DNA from: Bacillota bacterium
Lineage (GTDB): Bacteria; Bacillota; Bacilli; Alicyclobacillales; SLC66
Assembly (NCBI GenBank): GCA_021821085.1
Contig: JAKACV010000006.1
Location: 20,736-84,735 of the forward strand
DNA: 64,000 bases
Direction: 5' to 3'
The notes under the pieces were generated by a model. The model did no database searches. It was given only the letters and a program-made list of their open reading frames with translations, and was not told the origin of the DNA. Every line of letters begins with the position of its first letter. The first letter of the stretch is position 1. Positions 19,083-28,435 of this stretch are shown piece by piece. The translations under genes and the position numbers were made by a program.

Positions 19083-19531
19083 AAGCTACTAATTCGATGT
19101 CGATGACCTTTTCCGCACTTTCTGAAAACGAAGCGTTTGCGCGCGTGGCAGTTGCCGCGTTTGTCGCACAACTTAACCCCACAATGGAAGAACTTACTGA
19201 AATTAAAACGGTCGTATCAGAAGCAGTCACAAATAGCATTATTCATGGATACGGAGAAAAGTATGGGGATATCTATTTGCATTGTAAAATTGTAGGTGAT
19301 AGTATAGAGTTGGTGGTGGAAGATCATGGAGTTGGTATTGGCGACGTTGAAATGGTTCGACAACCCCTTTATACGTCTCGCCCGGAATTAGAACGCTCTG
19401 GGATGGGCTTTACCATCATGGAATCATTTGTTGATGAGTTTGATATAGAGTCAGTGGTAGACCGTGGGACGATGTTGCGTCTTGTCAAGCGCATTCGCAC
19501 ACCACAGAGCGCTACCCATCATGAGGTGTAG
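19079..19531 (+). CDS. spoIIAB: Anti-sigma F factor / serine kinase
   Basis: 150 residues from GTG 19,079. It is a GHKL-fold kinase with the N box ([12 protein letters not shown]), DHGVGI and [10 protein letters not shown] nucleotide-binding segments. SpoIIAB holds sigma F inactive and phosphorylates SpoIIAA on serine. Coupled to spoIIAA by the GTGA overlap and followed 6 bp later by sigF. Confidence 0.96.
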   Translation: MKATNSMSMTFSALSENEAFARVAVAAFVAQLNPTMEELTEIKTVVSEAVTNSIIHGYGEKYGDIYLHCKIVGDSIELVVEDHGVGIGDVEMVRQPLYTSRPELERSGMGFTIMESFVDEFDIESVVDRGTMLRLVKRIRTPQSATHHEV

Positions 19532-19536
19532 GATCG

Positions 19537-20301
19537 ATGAATCACGGACTGGCTCGCGATTACCCAAAGTTGTCCGACGATCGCGTGCGCACCCTCATCC
19601 AGGCTAGTCAGGACGGAGATGCGGCTGCACGCGATGAGTTGGTCGTTAGCAATCAACGTCTCGTTTGGGCTGTTGTACAGCGGTTTCTTGGACGCGGATA
19701 CGAACCCGACGATCTATTTCAAATCGGCTGTATTGGATTAATGAAAGCTGTTGATAAATTTGATTTGCATTACGACGTGAAATTTTCGACATACGCTGTG
19801 CCTATGATCATCGGCGAAATTCAACGCTTTTTACGCGATGATAGCACAGTGAAAGTAAGTCGCTCCTTAAAAGAATTGGCGCGTCATATCAGACGCAAAC
19901 GTGATGACTTAGCTAAAGAACTGGGTCGTCAACCGCAAATTAACGAAGTAGCAGAAGCACTTGGCATTGAACCGGCAGAAGTAGTTCTCGCACAAGAGGC
20001 AATGCGCATTCCGGCATCTATTCACGAAACTGTATTTGAAAACGATGGCGATCCAATCTATCTCATGGATCAAATTGCGGATTCAGAACAGGATAAGTGG
20101 TTTGATAAATTGGCTCTGCATGATGCCTTGTCACGTCTACCAGAACGAGAACGACTGATTGTCTACATGCGCTTTTTCAAAGACAAAACTCAATCAGAAG
20201 TGGCAGATATGCTACATATTTCACAGGTTCAAGTGTCGCGATTGGAGAAGCGAATCTTGCACACCATTCGTGAAACTCTTTTGTCAGATCAAACTTTCTA
20301 A
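19537..20301 (+). CDS. sigF: RNA polymerase sporulation sigma factor F
   Basis: 254 residues from ATG 19,537. Region 2 (GYEPDDLFQIGCIGLMKAVD, then KFSTYAVPMIIGEI), region 3 and region 4 (LPERERLIVYMRFFKDKTQS, then HISQVQVSRLEKRIL) are complete. It directs forespore transcription just after septation. Being third in the operon behind its antagonist pair is the standard layout. Confidence 0.97.
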   Translation: MNHGLARDYPKLSDDRVRTLIQASQDGDAAARDELVVSNQRLVWAVVQRFLGRGYEPDDLFQIGCIGLMKAVDKFDLHYDVKFSTYAVPMIIGEIQRFLRDDSTVKVSRSLKELARHIRRKRDDLAKELGRQPQINEVAEALGIEPAEVVLAQEAMRIPASIHETVFENDGDPIYLMDQIADSEQDKWFDKLALHDALSRLPERERLIVYMRFFKDKTQSEVADMLHISQVQVSRLEKRILHTIRETLLSDQTF

Positions 20302-20332
20302 GCTATGTGCTGGAACATCATCGTTATATTTT

Positions 20333-20400
20333 AACCCCATTTGGAAACCATAAAGGTGTCGATTCAATGAATTGACACCTTGAGGTTAGGAGATGGGGTT
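20333..20400 (+). terminator. Nested hairpin between sigF and spoVAC
   Basis: An outer stem AACCCCAT (20,333-20,340) / ATGGGGTT (20,393-20,400) encloses an inner 13-bp stem with AAGGTGTC (20,353-20,360) and GACACCTT (20,374-20,381). The outer stem runs straight into TTTTTT, so the whole can act as a terminator for spoIIA. The likely spoVAC ribosome site (AGGAG, about 20,388-20,392) lies between the two 3' arms and the TTG start uses the end of the T-run. Confidence 0.65.
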
Positions 20401-20402
20401 TT

Positions 20403-20861
20403 TTGAGTATACAACTTGGAAATCGTCAAAAACAATATCAACAATTTTTAAAAGGCAGACAACCTTCTCGTCCATTTTTCCGCAACTCCATTCGCGCCTT
20501 TTTGGCTGGTGGAACGACCTGCTTATTGGGTCAGGGAATCCAGGAACTATTCGTGCATTTTTTTCATATGAGTGAAAAAATGGCAGGGAATCCAACAGTA
20601 GCTATCCTCATCATGATTTCTGCTCTGTTAACTGGACTAGGTGTTTACGATATATTTAGTCAATGGGCAGGGGCTGGATCAGCCGTTCCTGTTACAGGGT
20701 TCGCCAATGCAATAACTTCTGCAGCGCTCGAACATAAAACAGAAGGTTATGTGGTGGGTATCGGATCTAACATGTTCAAAATTGCAGGTCCTGTAATCGT
20801 ATTTGGCGTCGTCGCTGCATTTTTTGTTGGACTTGCCCGCTATATCATTTTGCACATCTAA
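20403..20861 (+). CDS. spoVAC: Stage V sporulation protein AC
   Basis: 152 residues from TTG 20,403. A hydrophilic N-terminus of about 35 residues precedes several membrane helices with the family signature GLGVYDIFSQWAGAGSAVP and TGFANAI. SpoVAC is a mechanosensitive-type channel component that moves dipicolinic acid across the spore inner membrane. spoVAA and spoVAB, which precede it in Bacillus, are missing here, the reduced set found in many other spore formers. Confidence 0.93.
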   Translation: MSIQLGNRQKQYQQFLKGRQPSRPFFRNSIRAFLAGGTTCLLGQGIQELFVHFFHMSEKMAGNPTVAILIMISALLTGLGVYDIFSQWAGAGSAVPVTGFANAITSAALEHKTEGYVVGIGSNMFKIAGPVIVFGVVAAFFVGLARYIILHI

Positions 20862-20902
20862 ATAAAAGCAACAGTTGGTGAATCGAACAGGGAGGCGAGG
20901 AT

Positions 20903-21916
20903 TTGTTAATTGGTCAACAAACATGGGAATTTCCTTCTCGTCCCCGAGTATTAGGGACTGGAACAGCAGTAGGAGAAAAGGAAGGCACAGGTCCACTCGG
21001 AAAGGAATTTGATCTAGTCTTTACCGATCCCTATCTTGGACAAGAAAGTTTCGAGAAAGCAGAACGCAAACTCTTAGAACAAGCGCAAGAAAAAGCAGTA
21101 CAAAAAGCTGGCGTAACCATGGAGGATGTTGATTTTTCAGTTTCTGGCGACTTACTGCCGCACCTCATATCCGCAAATTTTGCCGCGCGCACCAACGGAC
21201 AGCCCATGCTAGGCATCTATAGCGCTTGCGCGACAAGCATGCAGGCAGTGGCACTCAGTGCGCTGCTAGTCGACTCACAGGCGGCACGTTATGCCCTAGC
21301 CAGTACGAGTAGCCACAATAGTACAGCAGAACGGATATTTCGTTATCCGACAGAATATGGCGCACAAAAGCCCCCAACTGCACACTGCACAGTAACTGGT
21401 GCTGGTTCTGCACTGATTGGAAATGGCACGACAGGCCCAACAATCCGCTATGCAACCCTTGGCAAAGTCATCGATCTTGGCGTAAAAAGTCCCTGGGAGA
21501 TGGGCGCAGCAATGGCTCCGGCCGCTACAGACACAATCGTTGCTCATCTTCGCGATACGGGGCTCTGTGTCGAGGATTATGATTTCATTGCAACAGGCGA
21601 TCTTGCGCGCGTTGGTCATCCAATTGCTCGTGAACTCTTGTTGCGACAACACGTTGACCTTGGGGATCGCTTCTCCGATTGCGGAATTCTCATGTATCAC
21701 GCAGATCAACCTGAGGTCTTTAGTGGCGGCAGTGGTTCAGCATGCTGCGCTTGTGTGACATTTGCCCATTTGCTACGAAAACTGCAAGCGGGGAAATGGA
21801 AGCGTATTCTCGTCGTTGCAACTGGTGCGTTGTTATCAACAATCAGCGCACAACAAAGTGAAACGATCCCATGTATTGCTCATGCGGTTACATTTGAAGC
21901 AGAAACTGTCTCGTGA
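20903..21916 (+). CDS. spoVAD: Stage V sporulation protein AD
   Basis: 337 residues from TTG 20,903 behind GGGAGGCGAGG. It is a thiolase/ketosynthase-fold protein with [11 protein letters not shown] at the nucleophile-like position and the N-terminal [16 protein letters not shown]. SpoVAD binds dipicolinic acid at the spore inner membrane. Followed 13 bp later by spoVAEb. Confidence 0.95.
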   Translation: MLIGQQTWEFPSRPRVLGTGTAVGEKEGTGPLGKEFDLVFTDPYLGQESFEKAERKLLEQAQEKAVQKAGVTMEDVDFSVSGDLLPHLISANFAARTNGQPMLGIYSACATSMQAVALSALLVDSQAARYALASTSSHNSTAERIFRYPTEYGAQKPPTAHCTVTGAGSALIGNGTTGPTIRYATLGKVIDLGVKSPWEMGAAMAPAATDTIVAHLRDTGLCVEDYDFIATGDLARVGHPIARELLLRQHVDLGDRFSDCGILMYHADQPEVFSGGSGSACCACVTFAHLLRKLQAGKWKRILVVATGALLSTISAQQSETIPCIAHAVTFEAETVS

Positions 21917-21929
21917 GGTGAGAACGCAC

Positions 21930-22292
21930 TTGCCACATCCTTGGATTTTTTTAACTGCCTTTATTGTAGGCGGGTTGATTTGCGTCATCGGTCAGTTAAT
22001 GCTGGATTTGACCAAGTTAACTCCCGCCCATGTAATGACGATCCTTGTCGTATCAGGAGCTATTCTCGACGGTTTGGGCTGGTATGACCCGCTCATTCAA
22101 TTCGCTGGGGCCGGGGCAACTGTCCCTATTACTTCATTTGGCAATGCACTTGTGCATGGCGCCATGGCAGAAGCACAGCAATATGGCATTATTGGACTGA
22201 TTACCGGTATTTTTGAAGTTACCAGTGCAGGGATTTCAGCTGCTATTGTATTTGGGTTTCTCACAGCGCTGATTGCACGCGCGCGCGGCTGA
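21930..22292 (+). CDS. spoVAE: Stage V sporulation protein AE, membrane form (AEb)
   Basis: 120 residues from TTG 21,930, chosen because GAGGTGAG ends 7 nt before it; GTG 21,918 is inside that site. Several membrane helices carry [20 protein letters not shown] and [18 protein letters not shown], paralogous to SpoVAC. It is a channel component for dipicolinic acid. The next gene encodes the soluble AEa form. Confidence 0.92.
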   Translation: MPHPWIFLTAFIVGGLICVIGQLMLDLTKLTPAHVMTILVVSGAILDGLGWYDPLIQFAGAGATVPITSFGNALVHGAMAEAQQYGIIGLITGIFEVTSAGISAAIVFGFLTALIARARG

Positions 22293-22310
22293 GGCAAGGA
22301 GGTTGGCACT

Positions 22311-22925
22311 ATGCAAGACGAACGCCCGCGTGTCATTCTTGTGACAGATGGAGACATTATAGCGCGAACTGCACTCGAAATAGCAGCTCAACTCATCCAC
22401 GCTCGCGTGATTTCACGCTCGGCCGGAAATCCAACCCCCCTTTCCGGGGATGAAATCGTCGATCTCATTCTTCATGCGGCCCATGATCCTATCATTGTCA
22501 TGCTTGACGATAATGGAACTTGGGGCCAGGGTCCTGGCGAACAAGCGCTACGCGCCTTAGTGCAGAATCAACGTATTCGCATCATCGGTGTGCTTGCAGT
22601 CGCAAGTAATACACGCTATGTACGGGGTATCCCTGTTGATTTTTCAGTAGATCGCCGCGGAAGAATCGTGGACGCGGCGGTCAACAAAGACGGTTTTCGC
22701 ATGCGAAGCAAACGCAAACTCATTTTCGGAGACACAGTAGACATCTTACGTCGACTTCACGTCCCTTATCTCATTGGAATTGGCGACATTGGAAAGATGA
22801 AAGGTCTTGATGACTGCCATCGCGCCTGTCCAGTTACTGTTAGTGCATTGCAACTACTGATTGAACTAGATGACTGGGCGGTAGGCAAACGCCGTCACGA
22901 TACACCTTTTCTCCTCGTAAAATGA
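22311..22925 (+). CDS. Stage V sporulation protein AE, soluble form (AEa)
   Basis: 204 residues from ATG 22,311 (AAGGAGG upstream). It begins RPRVILVTDGDIIARTALE and contains SRSAGNPTPLSG, MLDDNGTWGQGPGE and IGIGDIGKMKGLDD, all typical of the SpoVAEa family. There is no membrane segment. It stabilises or interacts with the SpoVA channel proteins, though its exact role is unsettled. Last recognised spoVA gene here; spoVAF is not present. Confidence 0.9.
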   Translation: MQDERPRVILVTDGDIIARTALEIAAQLIHARVISRSAGNPTPLSGDEIVDLILHAAHDPIIVMLDDNGTWGQGPGEQALRALVQNQRIRIIGVLAVASNTRYVRGIPVDFSVDRRGRIVDAAVNKDGFRMRSKRKLIFGDTVDILRRLHVPYLIGIGDIGKMKGLDDCHRACPVTVSALQLLIELDDWAVGKRRHDTPFLLVK

Positions 22926-22949
22926 TTTGGAAAGAGGAGGAGAAACCGA

Positions 22950-23087
22950 ATGCTAACTGTCCTTGGCTGGATTCCACAGATTGTGCGATTCTTTGGAGTA
23001 TTTCGTGGTGTAGCAGGTTTCGTCGTCCCAATTTGGCCCTATTTGTCTAAATTTTTCCGAGGTCGAATGCCTGCACTTGCCCACTAA
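22950..23087 (+). CDS. Small hydrophobic/basic protein at the end of the spoVA cluster
   Basis: A 45-residue ORF starting MLTVLGWIPQIVRFFGVFRG and ending RGRMPALAH, with GAGGAGG 8 nt upstream, 24 bp after spoVAEa and directly before a terminator. It has one likely membrane or amphipathic helix rich in aromatic residues plus basic residues. I know no family for it. Position suggests forespore expression with the spoVA genes. Confidence 0.6.
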   Translation: MLTVLGWIPQIVRFFGVFRGVAGFVVPIWPYLSKFFRGRMPALAH

Positions 23088-23100
23088 TCGATCGAAAAAA

Positions 23101-23134
23101 AGCCGGTCGGCATATCCCGATTGGCTATTTTTTT
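23101..23134 (+). terminator. Intrinsic terminator after the spoVA cluster
   Basis: AGCCGGTCGG and CCGATTGGCT form a stem with a small loop, followed by ATTTTTTT. It ends the spoVA transcript before the riboflavin leader. Confidence 0.8.
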
Positions 23135-23190
23135 CGTCTACTTTACAATCACACGCTCTCATCAGTATACTGTAAGTAACAATTCCATAT

Positions 23191-23321
23191 CTTCCTTCAG
23201 GGCAGGGTGAGGAGTATTCCAATTCCCGACCGGTGGTAACGCTATGCGAAGTCCACGAGCCTCACGGCATGAACTGGTGAAAATCCAGTACCGACGGTAC
23301 AGTCCGGATGAAAGAAGGAAT
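23191..23321 (+). promoter_or_regulatory. FMN riboswitch (RFN element)
   Basis: The leader has the conserved RFN blocks in order: TTCAGGGCAGGGTGA, ATTCCCGACCGGTGGTAA, AGTCCACGAGCC, GGTGAAAATCCAGTACCGAC, GGTACAGTCCGGATG and the closing AGAAGGA. FMN binding would lower rib operon expression, through the hairpin that follows. It is followed by ribD. Confidence 0.97.
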
Positions 23322-23359
23322 GGGAGTCATGTGCAATATCACATGCTCTCTTTCGTGTT

Positions 23360-23397
23360 GGGCGCCCTGAACTGTTGAAGGCGCTATTTTATTTATC
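23360..23397 (+). terminator. Riboswitch-controlled attenuator before ribD
   Basis: GCGCC (23,362-23,366) and GGCGC (23,380-23,384) close a stem-loop followed by the T-rich ATTTTATTTAT. It lies between the RFN aptamer and ribD, where an FMN-dependent terminator is expected. Confidence 0.65.
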
Positions 23398-23432
23398 CTA
23401 ATCATTGTTCTGAGGAGGATCATGACACCACC

Positions 23433-24530
23433 TTGCCAACAAGTGACGAAGAATTTATGCGCATGGCCTTGCAACTGGCGTCAATTGCAAAAGAGCGTAC
23501 AAGCCCAAACCCGATGGTTGGAGCCATACTGGTTAAGAACTCCCGCGTGATCGGTTTTGGTGCCCATTTACAGGCCGGCAAGAAGCATGCAGAGATTCAT
23601 GCACTTGACATTGCGGGTGCTGACGCACAAGGTAGCACGCTCTATATTACGCTAGAACCTTGTGCTCATTATGGCAAAACACCCCCTTGTGCAAATGCGT
23701 TAGTACAAGCAGGCATTTCACGCGCTGTAATTGCCATGGAGGACCCTTTTCCACTTGTAGCTGGCAAGGGCATTGAGATTTTGCGTGCAGCCGGCATTGA
23801 AGTAACCGTTGGCGTGTTGGAGCATGAAGCCCGCACCATAAATAAAATTTACTTGCATTATGTTGAACATCAACGTCCTTATGTGACATTAAAAATAGCA
23901 GCTTCGCTTGACGGTTTCATTGCAGCATCTGATGGGACGCCTTTGACAATCACAGGGAAAGATGCGCAAATCGAATCACATCGACTGCGAAATGCCGTCG
24001 ACGGAATTATAGTAGGTGTGAATACGATCATCAGTGACAACCCGCAGTTGACAACGCGAGTTCTTGACATTGGGAGAAATCCAATCCGTTTCATTTTTGA
24101 TCGTCACCTGCGCATTCCATTAAACTCGCGAGTGGTTACAGACCCCATCGCACGCACCGTGGTTTTTTGTCATTCGCAGGCGGAACCTTCACGAGAACTG
24201 GCGCTACAGCAAAACGGTGTAGAAGTTTTACGGCTGCAGTCAGATAACTCTCAAGAGATGATTTGTGAAGCGCTGTTACGAATGGGAGAATGGGGATTGC
24301 GACACCTCCTTCTAGAAGGAGGTAGCACGCTTACCGCGGCGTTCCTAGCTGCACAAATGGTGGATGAAGTGTGGATGTTTCATGCGCCGCTATTCTTCAC
24401 GCTTGGTTGGCCCGCATTCAAACCGACTCGAGACCCTGTGTATCGTTCTCCCATTCGTTTGAATAACATCACTCGAAAAACGCTTGGCGATGATGAACTT
24501 ATGATCGGCAATCCGATCTGGAAAACCTAG
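23433..24530 (+). CDS. ribD: Bifunctional pyrimidine deaminase/reductase of riboflavin synthesis
   Basis: 365 residues. The deaminase domain (about 1-145) has the zinc ligands HAEIHAL and PCAHYGKTPPC; the reductase domain (about 146-365) has LKIAASLDGFIAA and LLLEGGSTLTAAF. The only workable start in frame is TTG 23,433, 14 nt after AGGAGG. The better-placed ATG at 23,422 is in another frame and runs 40 codons, so either a leader peptide overlaps the gene or a one-base error or indel lies near the start. Confidence 0.93.
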   Translation: MPTSDEEFMRMALQLASIAKERTSPNPMVGAILVKNSRVIGFGAHLQAGKKHAEIHALDIAGADAQGSTLYITLEPCAHYGKTPPCANALVQAGISRAVIAMEDPFPLVAGKGIEILRAAGIEVTVGVLEHEARTINKIYLHYVEHQRPYVTLKIAASLDGFIAASDGTPLTITGKDAQIESHRLRNAVDGIIVGVNTIISDNPQLTTRVLDIGRNPIRFIFDRHLRIPLNSRVVTDPIARTVVFCHSQAEPSRELALQQNGVEVLRLQSDNSQEMICEALLRMGEWGLRHLLLEGGSTLTAAFLAAQMVDEVWMFHAPLFFTLGWPAFKPTRDPVYRSPIRLNNITRKTLGDDELMIGNPIWKT

Positions 24531-24585
24531 TTAACTTTTGATTGGATTGGTCATTGAGGCACGTTCGCAAGGAGGTGACTACTGT

Positions 24586-25248
24586 TTGTTCACAGGATTA
24601 ATAGAGGAAATTGGAACATTAACGAAAGTAGAACGAACGGGTAGAGCACTGTTGCTTACGATTTACGCACCGACAATTCTCGCTGAAACGAAAATCGGGG
24701 ATAGCGTTGCGGTAAACGGAGTTTGCCTTACTGTTACAAAAAAAAATAACGGATTCATTGTCGTAGATGCCGTACCCGAAACAGTAGAACGCACGGCACT
24801 CCAATACCTCACAAAGGGATCTGCTGTGAACCTCGAGCGTGCACTCGCACTGGGTGGACGTCTTGATGGCCATCTTGTTGCAGGGCATATCGATGATGTT
24901 GGCATCATTTCAGATGTAAGTCGTGATGATATTGCACATGTTTTAACCGTAGCTACAACAGAAAATGTGCTTCGTTACGTCGTGGAAAAGGGGTCAATTG
25001 CCATTGACGGAGTTAGCCTAACAGTAATGTCCGTGACATCACACGCGTGTAAAGTGTCCATTATCCCACACACCGCTGCAATGACGACATTACAACAGGC
25101 AAAACCGGGCGTAAAGGTTAACTTAGAAGTCGATATGATCGGTAAATATGTCGAGCGTTTATTAGGTCGCGCAGAGAAGGAAAGCAGTAGCAATGTACAC
25201 AAAACACATTCACTCACAGTACAGCAGCTCCGCAATTGGGGTTATTAA
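24586..25248 (+). CDS. ribE: Riboflavin synthase alpha chain
   Basis: 220 residues from TTG 24,586, with AAGGAGGTG 8 nt upstream. It starts LFTGLIEEIGT, the family's nearly invariant N-terminus, and has two homologous lumazine-binding repeats (GVCLTV near residue 48 and GVSLTV near 145, plus GHIDDVG). It converts two 6,7-dimethyl-8-ribityllumazine molecules to riboflavin. Confidence 0.95.
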   Translation: MFTGLIEEIGTLTKVERTGRALLLTIYAPTILAETKIGDSVAVNGVCLTVTKKNNGFIVVDAVPETVERTALQYLTKGSAVNLERALALGGRLDGHLVAGHIDDVGIISDVSRDDIAHVLTVATTENVLRYVVEKGSIAIDGVSLTVMSVTSHACKVSIIPHTAAMTTLQQAKPGVKVNLEVDMIGKYVERLLGRAEKESSSNVHKTHSLTVQQLRNWGY

Positions 25249-25274
25249 GCATCGAGATAAAGGGGTGATACGAC

Positions 25275-26465
25275 ATGTCGACAGTGGAAAAAGCCATCGA
25301 AGAATTAAAACGCGGTCAAGTTGTCATTGTCACGGACGATGAAGGTCGCGAAAACGAAGGTGATTTTATCGCACTGGCCGAACTTGCAACACCGCAGACG
25401 ATCAATTTCATGATTACGCACGGTCGCGGCCTTGTTTGTGTACCTATTACAGAGAAACGGGCAAATGAACTTCAATTAACGCCGATGGTAGAAAAAAACA
25501 CAGACACACTTGGGACCGCATTCACCATTTCGGTTGATCACATTTCTACCACAACGGGCATATCTGCGGTAGAACGCGCCACAACAGTAAATGCATTGAT
25601 AGCAAAAACGAGCACTGCTGCCGATTTCAAACGCCCGGGTCACGTCTTTCCACTCATCGCAAAAGAAGGGGGTGTGCTGCGCCGCGCAGGACATACAGAG
25701 ACTGCCGTGGATCTTGCGAAACTGTGCGACGCATATCCTGCTGGCGTCATCTGTGAAATCTTAAAACCGGACGGCACGATGGCTCGCAGAGCAGATCTTG
25801 AAGCCCTAGCAGAAGAATTCGGTCTACAAATGATTACAGTTGCCGAACTCATTGCTTATCGCAAACAAAAGGAAAAATTGATCACGAGGGTCGCAGAAGC
25901 GAATCTCCCCACTGAGTTTGGAGATTTCAAAATTATTGCCTACACAAACACCTTGGATGGCAAGGAACATGTGGCACTCGTAATGGGGGATATCGATCCA
26001 AATATCCCTACGCTTGTACGAGTTCACTCCGAGTGTCTAACAGGCGATGTATTCGGCTCATGGCGCTGTGATTGCGGTCCACAATTACATGCAGCGCTTA
26101 CTCAAATTGCCCATGCCGGTCAAGGTGTGCTTGTCTATATGCGACAAGAAGGTCGCGGAATTGGACTAATCAATAAAATCAAAGCCTACCATTTGCAAGA
26201 ACAAGGGTTAGATACAGTAGAAGCCAATCAACAACTTGGATTTGAAGCCGATTTGCGGGACTATGGTATAGGAGCACAGATTTTAAAGGACGTAGGCGTT
26301 GGGAAAATGCGGCTATTAACCAATAATCCTCGAAAAATCAGTGGTTTAAGTGGGCATGGGCTAGCTGTTCTCGAACGAATCCCAATCGAAATGGACGCAA
26401 GCGTATTCAATGAAAAATATTTGCATACGAAAAAGTCGAAACTCGGGCATTTATTACACTTATAA
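25275..26465 (+). CDS. ribBA: Bifunctional DHBP synthase / GTP cyclohydrolase II
   Basis: 396 residues from ATG 25,275. The N-terminal domain (about 1-200) shows [21 protein letters not shown] and GVICEI of 3,4-dihydroxy-2-butanone-4-phosphate synthase. The C-terminal half (about 205-396) is GTP cyclohydrolase II with [20 protein letters not shown] zinc ligands and RQEGRGIGL. It supplies both precursors of riboflavin. Confidence 0.97.
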   Translation: MSTVEKAIEELKRGQVVIVTDDEGRENEGDFIALAELATPQTINFMITHGRGLVCVPITEKRANELQLTPMVEKNTDTLGTAFTISVDHISTTTGISAVERATTVNALIAKTSTAADFKRPGHVFPLIAKEGGVLRRAGHTETAVDLAKLCDAYPAGVICEILKPDGTMARRADLEALAEEFGLQMITVAELIAYRKQKEKLITRVAEANLPTEFGDFKIIAYTNTLDGKEHVALVMGDIDPNIPTLVRVHSECLTGDVFGSWRCDCGPQLHAALTQIAHAGQGVLVYMRQEGRGIGLINKIKAYHLQEQGLDTVEANQQLGFEADLRDYGIGAQILKDVGVGKMRLLTNNPRKISGLSGHGLAVLERIPIEMDASVFNEKYLHTKKSKLGHLLHL

Positions 26466-26476
26466 GGAGTATGAAC

Positions 26477-26947
26477 ATGGGACAAGTTTTCGAGGGACAT
26501 TTAATTGGTACTGGATTACACATTGGAATTGTGGTTGCACGTTTTAATGATTTTATCTCAGGAAAACTACTATCCGGAGCCGAGGATTCCTTGACTCGGC
26601 ACGGCGTATCGAGCGATATGATCGATGTGGCTTGGGTGCCAGGTGCATTCGAAATTCCACTTATCGCCAAGAAAATGGCAGAGTCAGGCCGTTATGATGC
26701 CGTTATTGCACTTGGTGCGGTCATCCGTGGATCAACACCACATTTTGATTATGTAGCTAGCGAAACTGCAAAAGGTATTGCTGCGACAGCGTTGCAAAGT
26801 GGAATCCCCATATGTTTCGGTGTACTTACTACGGACACCATTGAACAGGCCATTGAGCGGGCAGGAACTAAAGCGGGAAATAAAGGTTGGGAAGCGGCGG
26901 TTACGGCCATTGAAATGGCGAATCTACATCGCAGTCTGTCCCTATAG
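26477..26947 (+). CDS. ribH: 6,7-dimethyl-8-ribityllumazine synthase
   Basis: 156 residues from ATG 26,477 (AAGGAG upstream; the ATG at 26,471 is too close). It contains [36 protein letters not shown] and [20 protein letters not shown], the lumazine synthase signatures. Last enzyme gene of the rib operon. Confidence 0.97.
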   Translation: MGQVFEGHLIGTGLHIGIVVARFNDFISGKLLSGAEDSLTRHGVSSDMIDVAWVPGAFEIPLIAKKMAESGRYDAVIALGAVIRGSTPHFDYVASETAKGIAATALQSGIPICFGVLTTDTIEQAIERAGTKAGNKGWEAAVTAIEMANLHRSLSL

Positions 26948-26960
26948 GCCGGTTTACTCT

Positions 26961-27737
26961 GTGACTATCATTTATAAGACACAATCAGCTTATCAGGCAA
27001 TCCAGGTAGGAGAGCGTAATGGTCTGCGTTATATGAGATTTGGTGATGAAGGGTCTGGCTGGCAGGGCGCGTTTCTTATACGGCAACCTAAACGGTTGTA
27101 CTTTCCTTATCAGCAGGCATTTGCAATGCATACAGCATGGCGGCCTGTTGTGAAAAATTTTTTATCCATTGGCGTGGGAACGGGTACAGCCATTCGTCAT
27201 ATCTATCATCGACATAAAAATGCACGTGTCACTGGCATTGATCTTGATGATCAGGTGATCGATGTGGCGAAACGTTTTTTTGGTCTTCCGAACAATGAAC
27301 GTGCACACTATATTGCACGGGATGCCAGAAGTGGACTGGCGGAAGTCAATGACGTCTTTGACCTTATTTTTATGGATGTATTTTTTCGCGAACAGACGCC
27401 AAAGGCGTTTTTTAGTCCTGAATTTCTACAACTTCTGGAGTATCATCTTGTTGCGCAAGGACTCCTTGCTATTAATGTCATTATGCCGATAAAAGGACCG
27501 TTTCGCGAAAGTTTCTGGAGTCTTAACACCCTGCTACAAAGGATGATTGGCCCTACCTTTTATATTGCATTAGGTCCCGTACCCTTTTTGTCACAAAATA
27601 TCATTTTATTTGTCCAAAAAGGCCCTGTCAAAGTATCTACCTTGACAGATTTGCGTAAAAAGTGTCTGCAAGAAATCGAGCAAGGCAAGAACTATTTTGC
27701 TCCGTATGCTAAAATTCTGCCATGGCGTCTGAAGTAG
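26961..27737 (+). CDS. Spermidine-synthase-like protein (Rossmann methyltransferase fold)
   Basis: 258 residues from GTG 26,961; the ribosome site is weak. It has SIGVGTGTAIRHIYH (motif I), TGIDLDDQVIDVAKRFFG, and FDLIFMDVF, as in SpeE-like aminopropyltransferase and fused-MFS spermidine synthase relatives. The polyamine-binding residues cannot be judged by eye, so the substrate is unknown. It follows ribH by 13 bp and is probably read through from the rib operon. Confidence 0.75.
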   Translation: MTIIYKTQSAYQAIQVGERNGLRYMRFGDEGSGWQGAFLIRQPKRLYFPYQQAFAMHTAWRPVVKNFLSIGVGTGTAIRHIYHRHKNARVTGIDLDDQVIDVAKRFFGLPNNERAHYIARDARSGLAEVNDVFDLIFMDVFFREQTPKAFFSPEFLQLLEYHLVAQGLLAINVIMPIKGPFRESFWSLNTLLQRMIGPTFYIALGPVPFLSQNIILFVQKGPVKVSTLTDLRKKCLQEIEQGKNYFAPYAKILPWRLK

Positions 27738-27781
27738 GAAACTAACATGCCAAACATTCTGTAGAGGAGCGAATCTCGCGC

Positions 27782-28435
27782 GTGGGACTGTTTTCGTTTT
27801 TTGGTACAGGATTTATCTTTCGACTCCTCGCTTTTGTAATCGGACTCGCTGTTCACGAATATGGCCATGCCAAAATGGCATTAATGCTGGGCGATGATAC
27901 GGCAAAAAAGGAAGGGCGGGTTACCTTAAATCCGCTGGCGCACCTTGATTTACTCGGATTGCTGATGATTTTAATCGTGAATTTTGGATGGGCTAAACCT
28001 GTCGTATTTAATCCAAATAAAATTCGCATCAATCGTAAATTGGGAATAGTGCTCATTTCACTAGCCGGCCCATTAATGAATGCTGTCCTCGCCTTGCTCG
28101 CCATTTTAGGGCTTCTTGCGATTAGTAGCTCAGGATCTGCCTTTTGGTTAACAGGGATCGGAATGTTTATAGCAAACTTAAGTTTTTGGATTGCTATTGT
28201 AAATATCGCACTCTTTATTTTCAATTTAATCCCTGTTCCACCGCTTGATGGATGGAAAATTTTACGTTATGCTCTTCCGCCGAGATGGTTGAGCCGGGCG
28301 TCACAATTTGAACGAGTAGGTCCATTTTTTCTCGTATTAATCCTCATTCTTCCGCTTGGCGGCACAACACTTGGTGGTCTCATTATCAACGGTGCCATTA
28401 CAAGCGTTATGGGCTTATTTGGATTGGTAGCATGA
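27782..28435 (+). CDS. Site-2-protease-like membrane metalloprotease (M50)
   Basis: 217 residues from GTG 27,782. The zinc motif HEYGH lies in the first membrane helix, and NLIPVPPLDG in a later helix completes the M50 active site. This is the short YwhC-like form without a PDZ domain. Such proteases cleave membrane proteins within the bilayer, but the target is unknown. Its stop overlaps the scpA start by 4 bp. Confidence 0.88.
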   Translation: MGLFSFFGTGFIFRLLAFVIGLAVHEYGHAKMALMLGDDTAKKEGRVTLNPLAHLDLLGLLMILIVNFGWAKPVVFNPNKIRINRKLGIVLISLAGPLMNAVLALLAILGLLAISSSGSAFWLTGIGMFIANLSFWIAIVNIALFIFNLIPVPPLDGWKILRYALPPRWLSRASQFERVGPFFLVLILILPLGGTTLGGLIINGAITSVMGLFGLVA

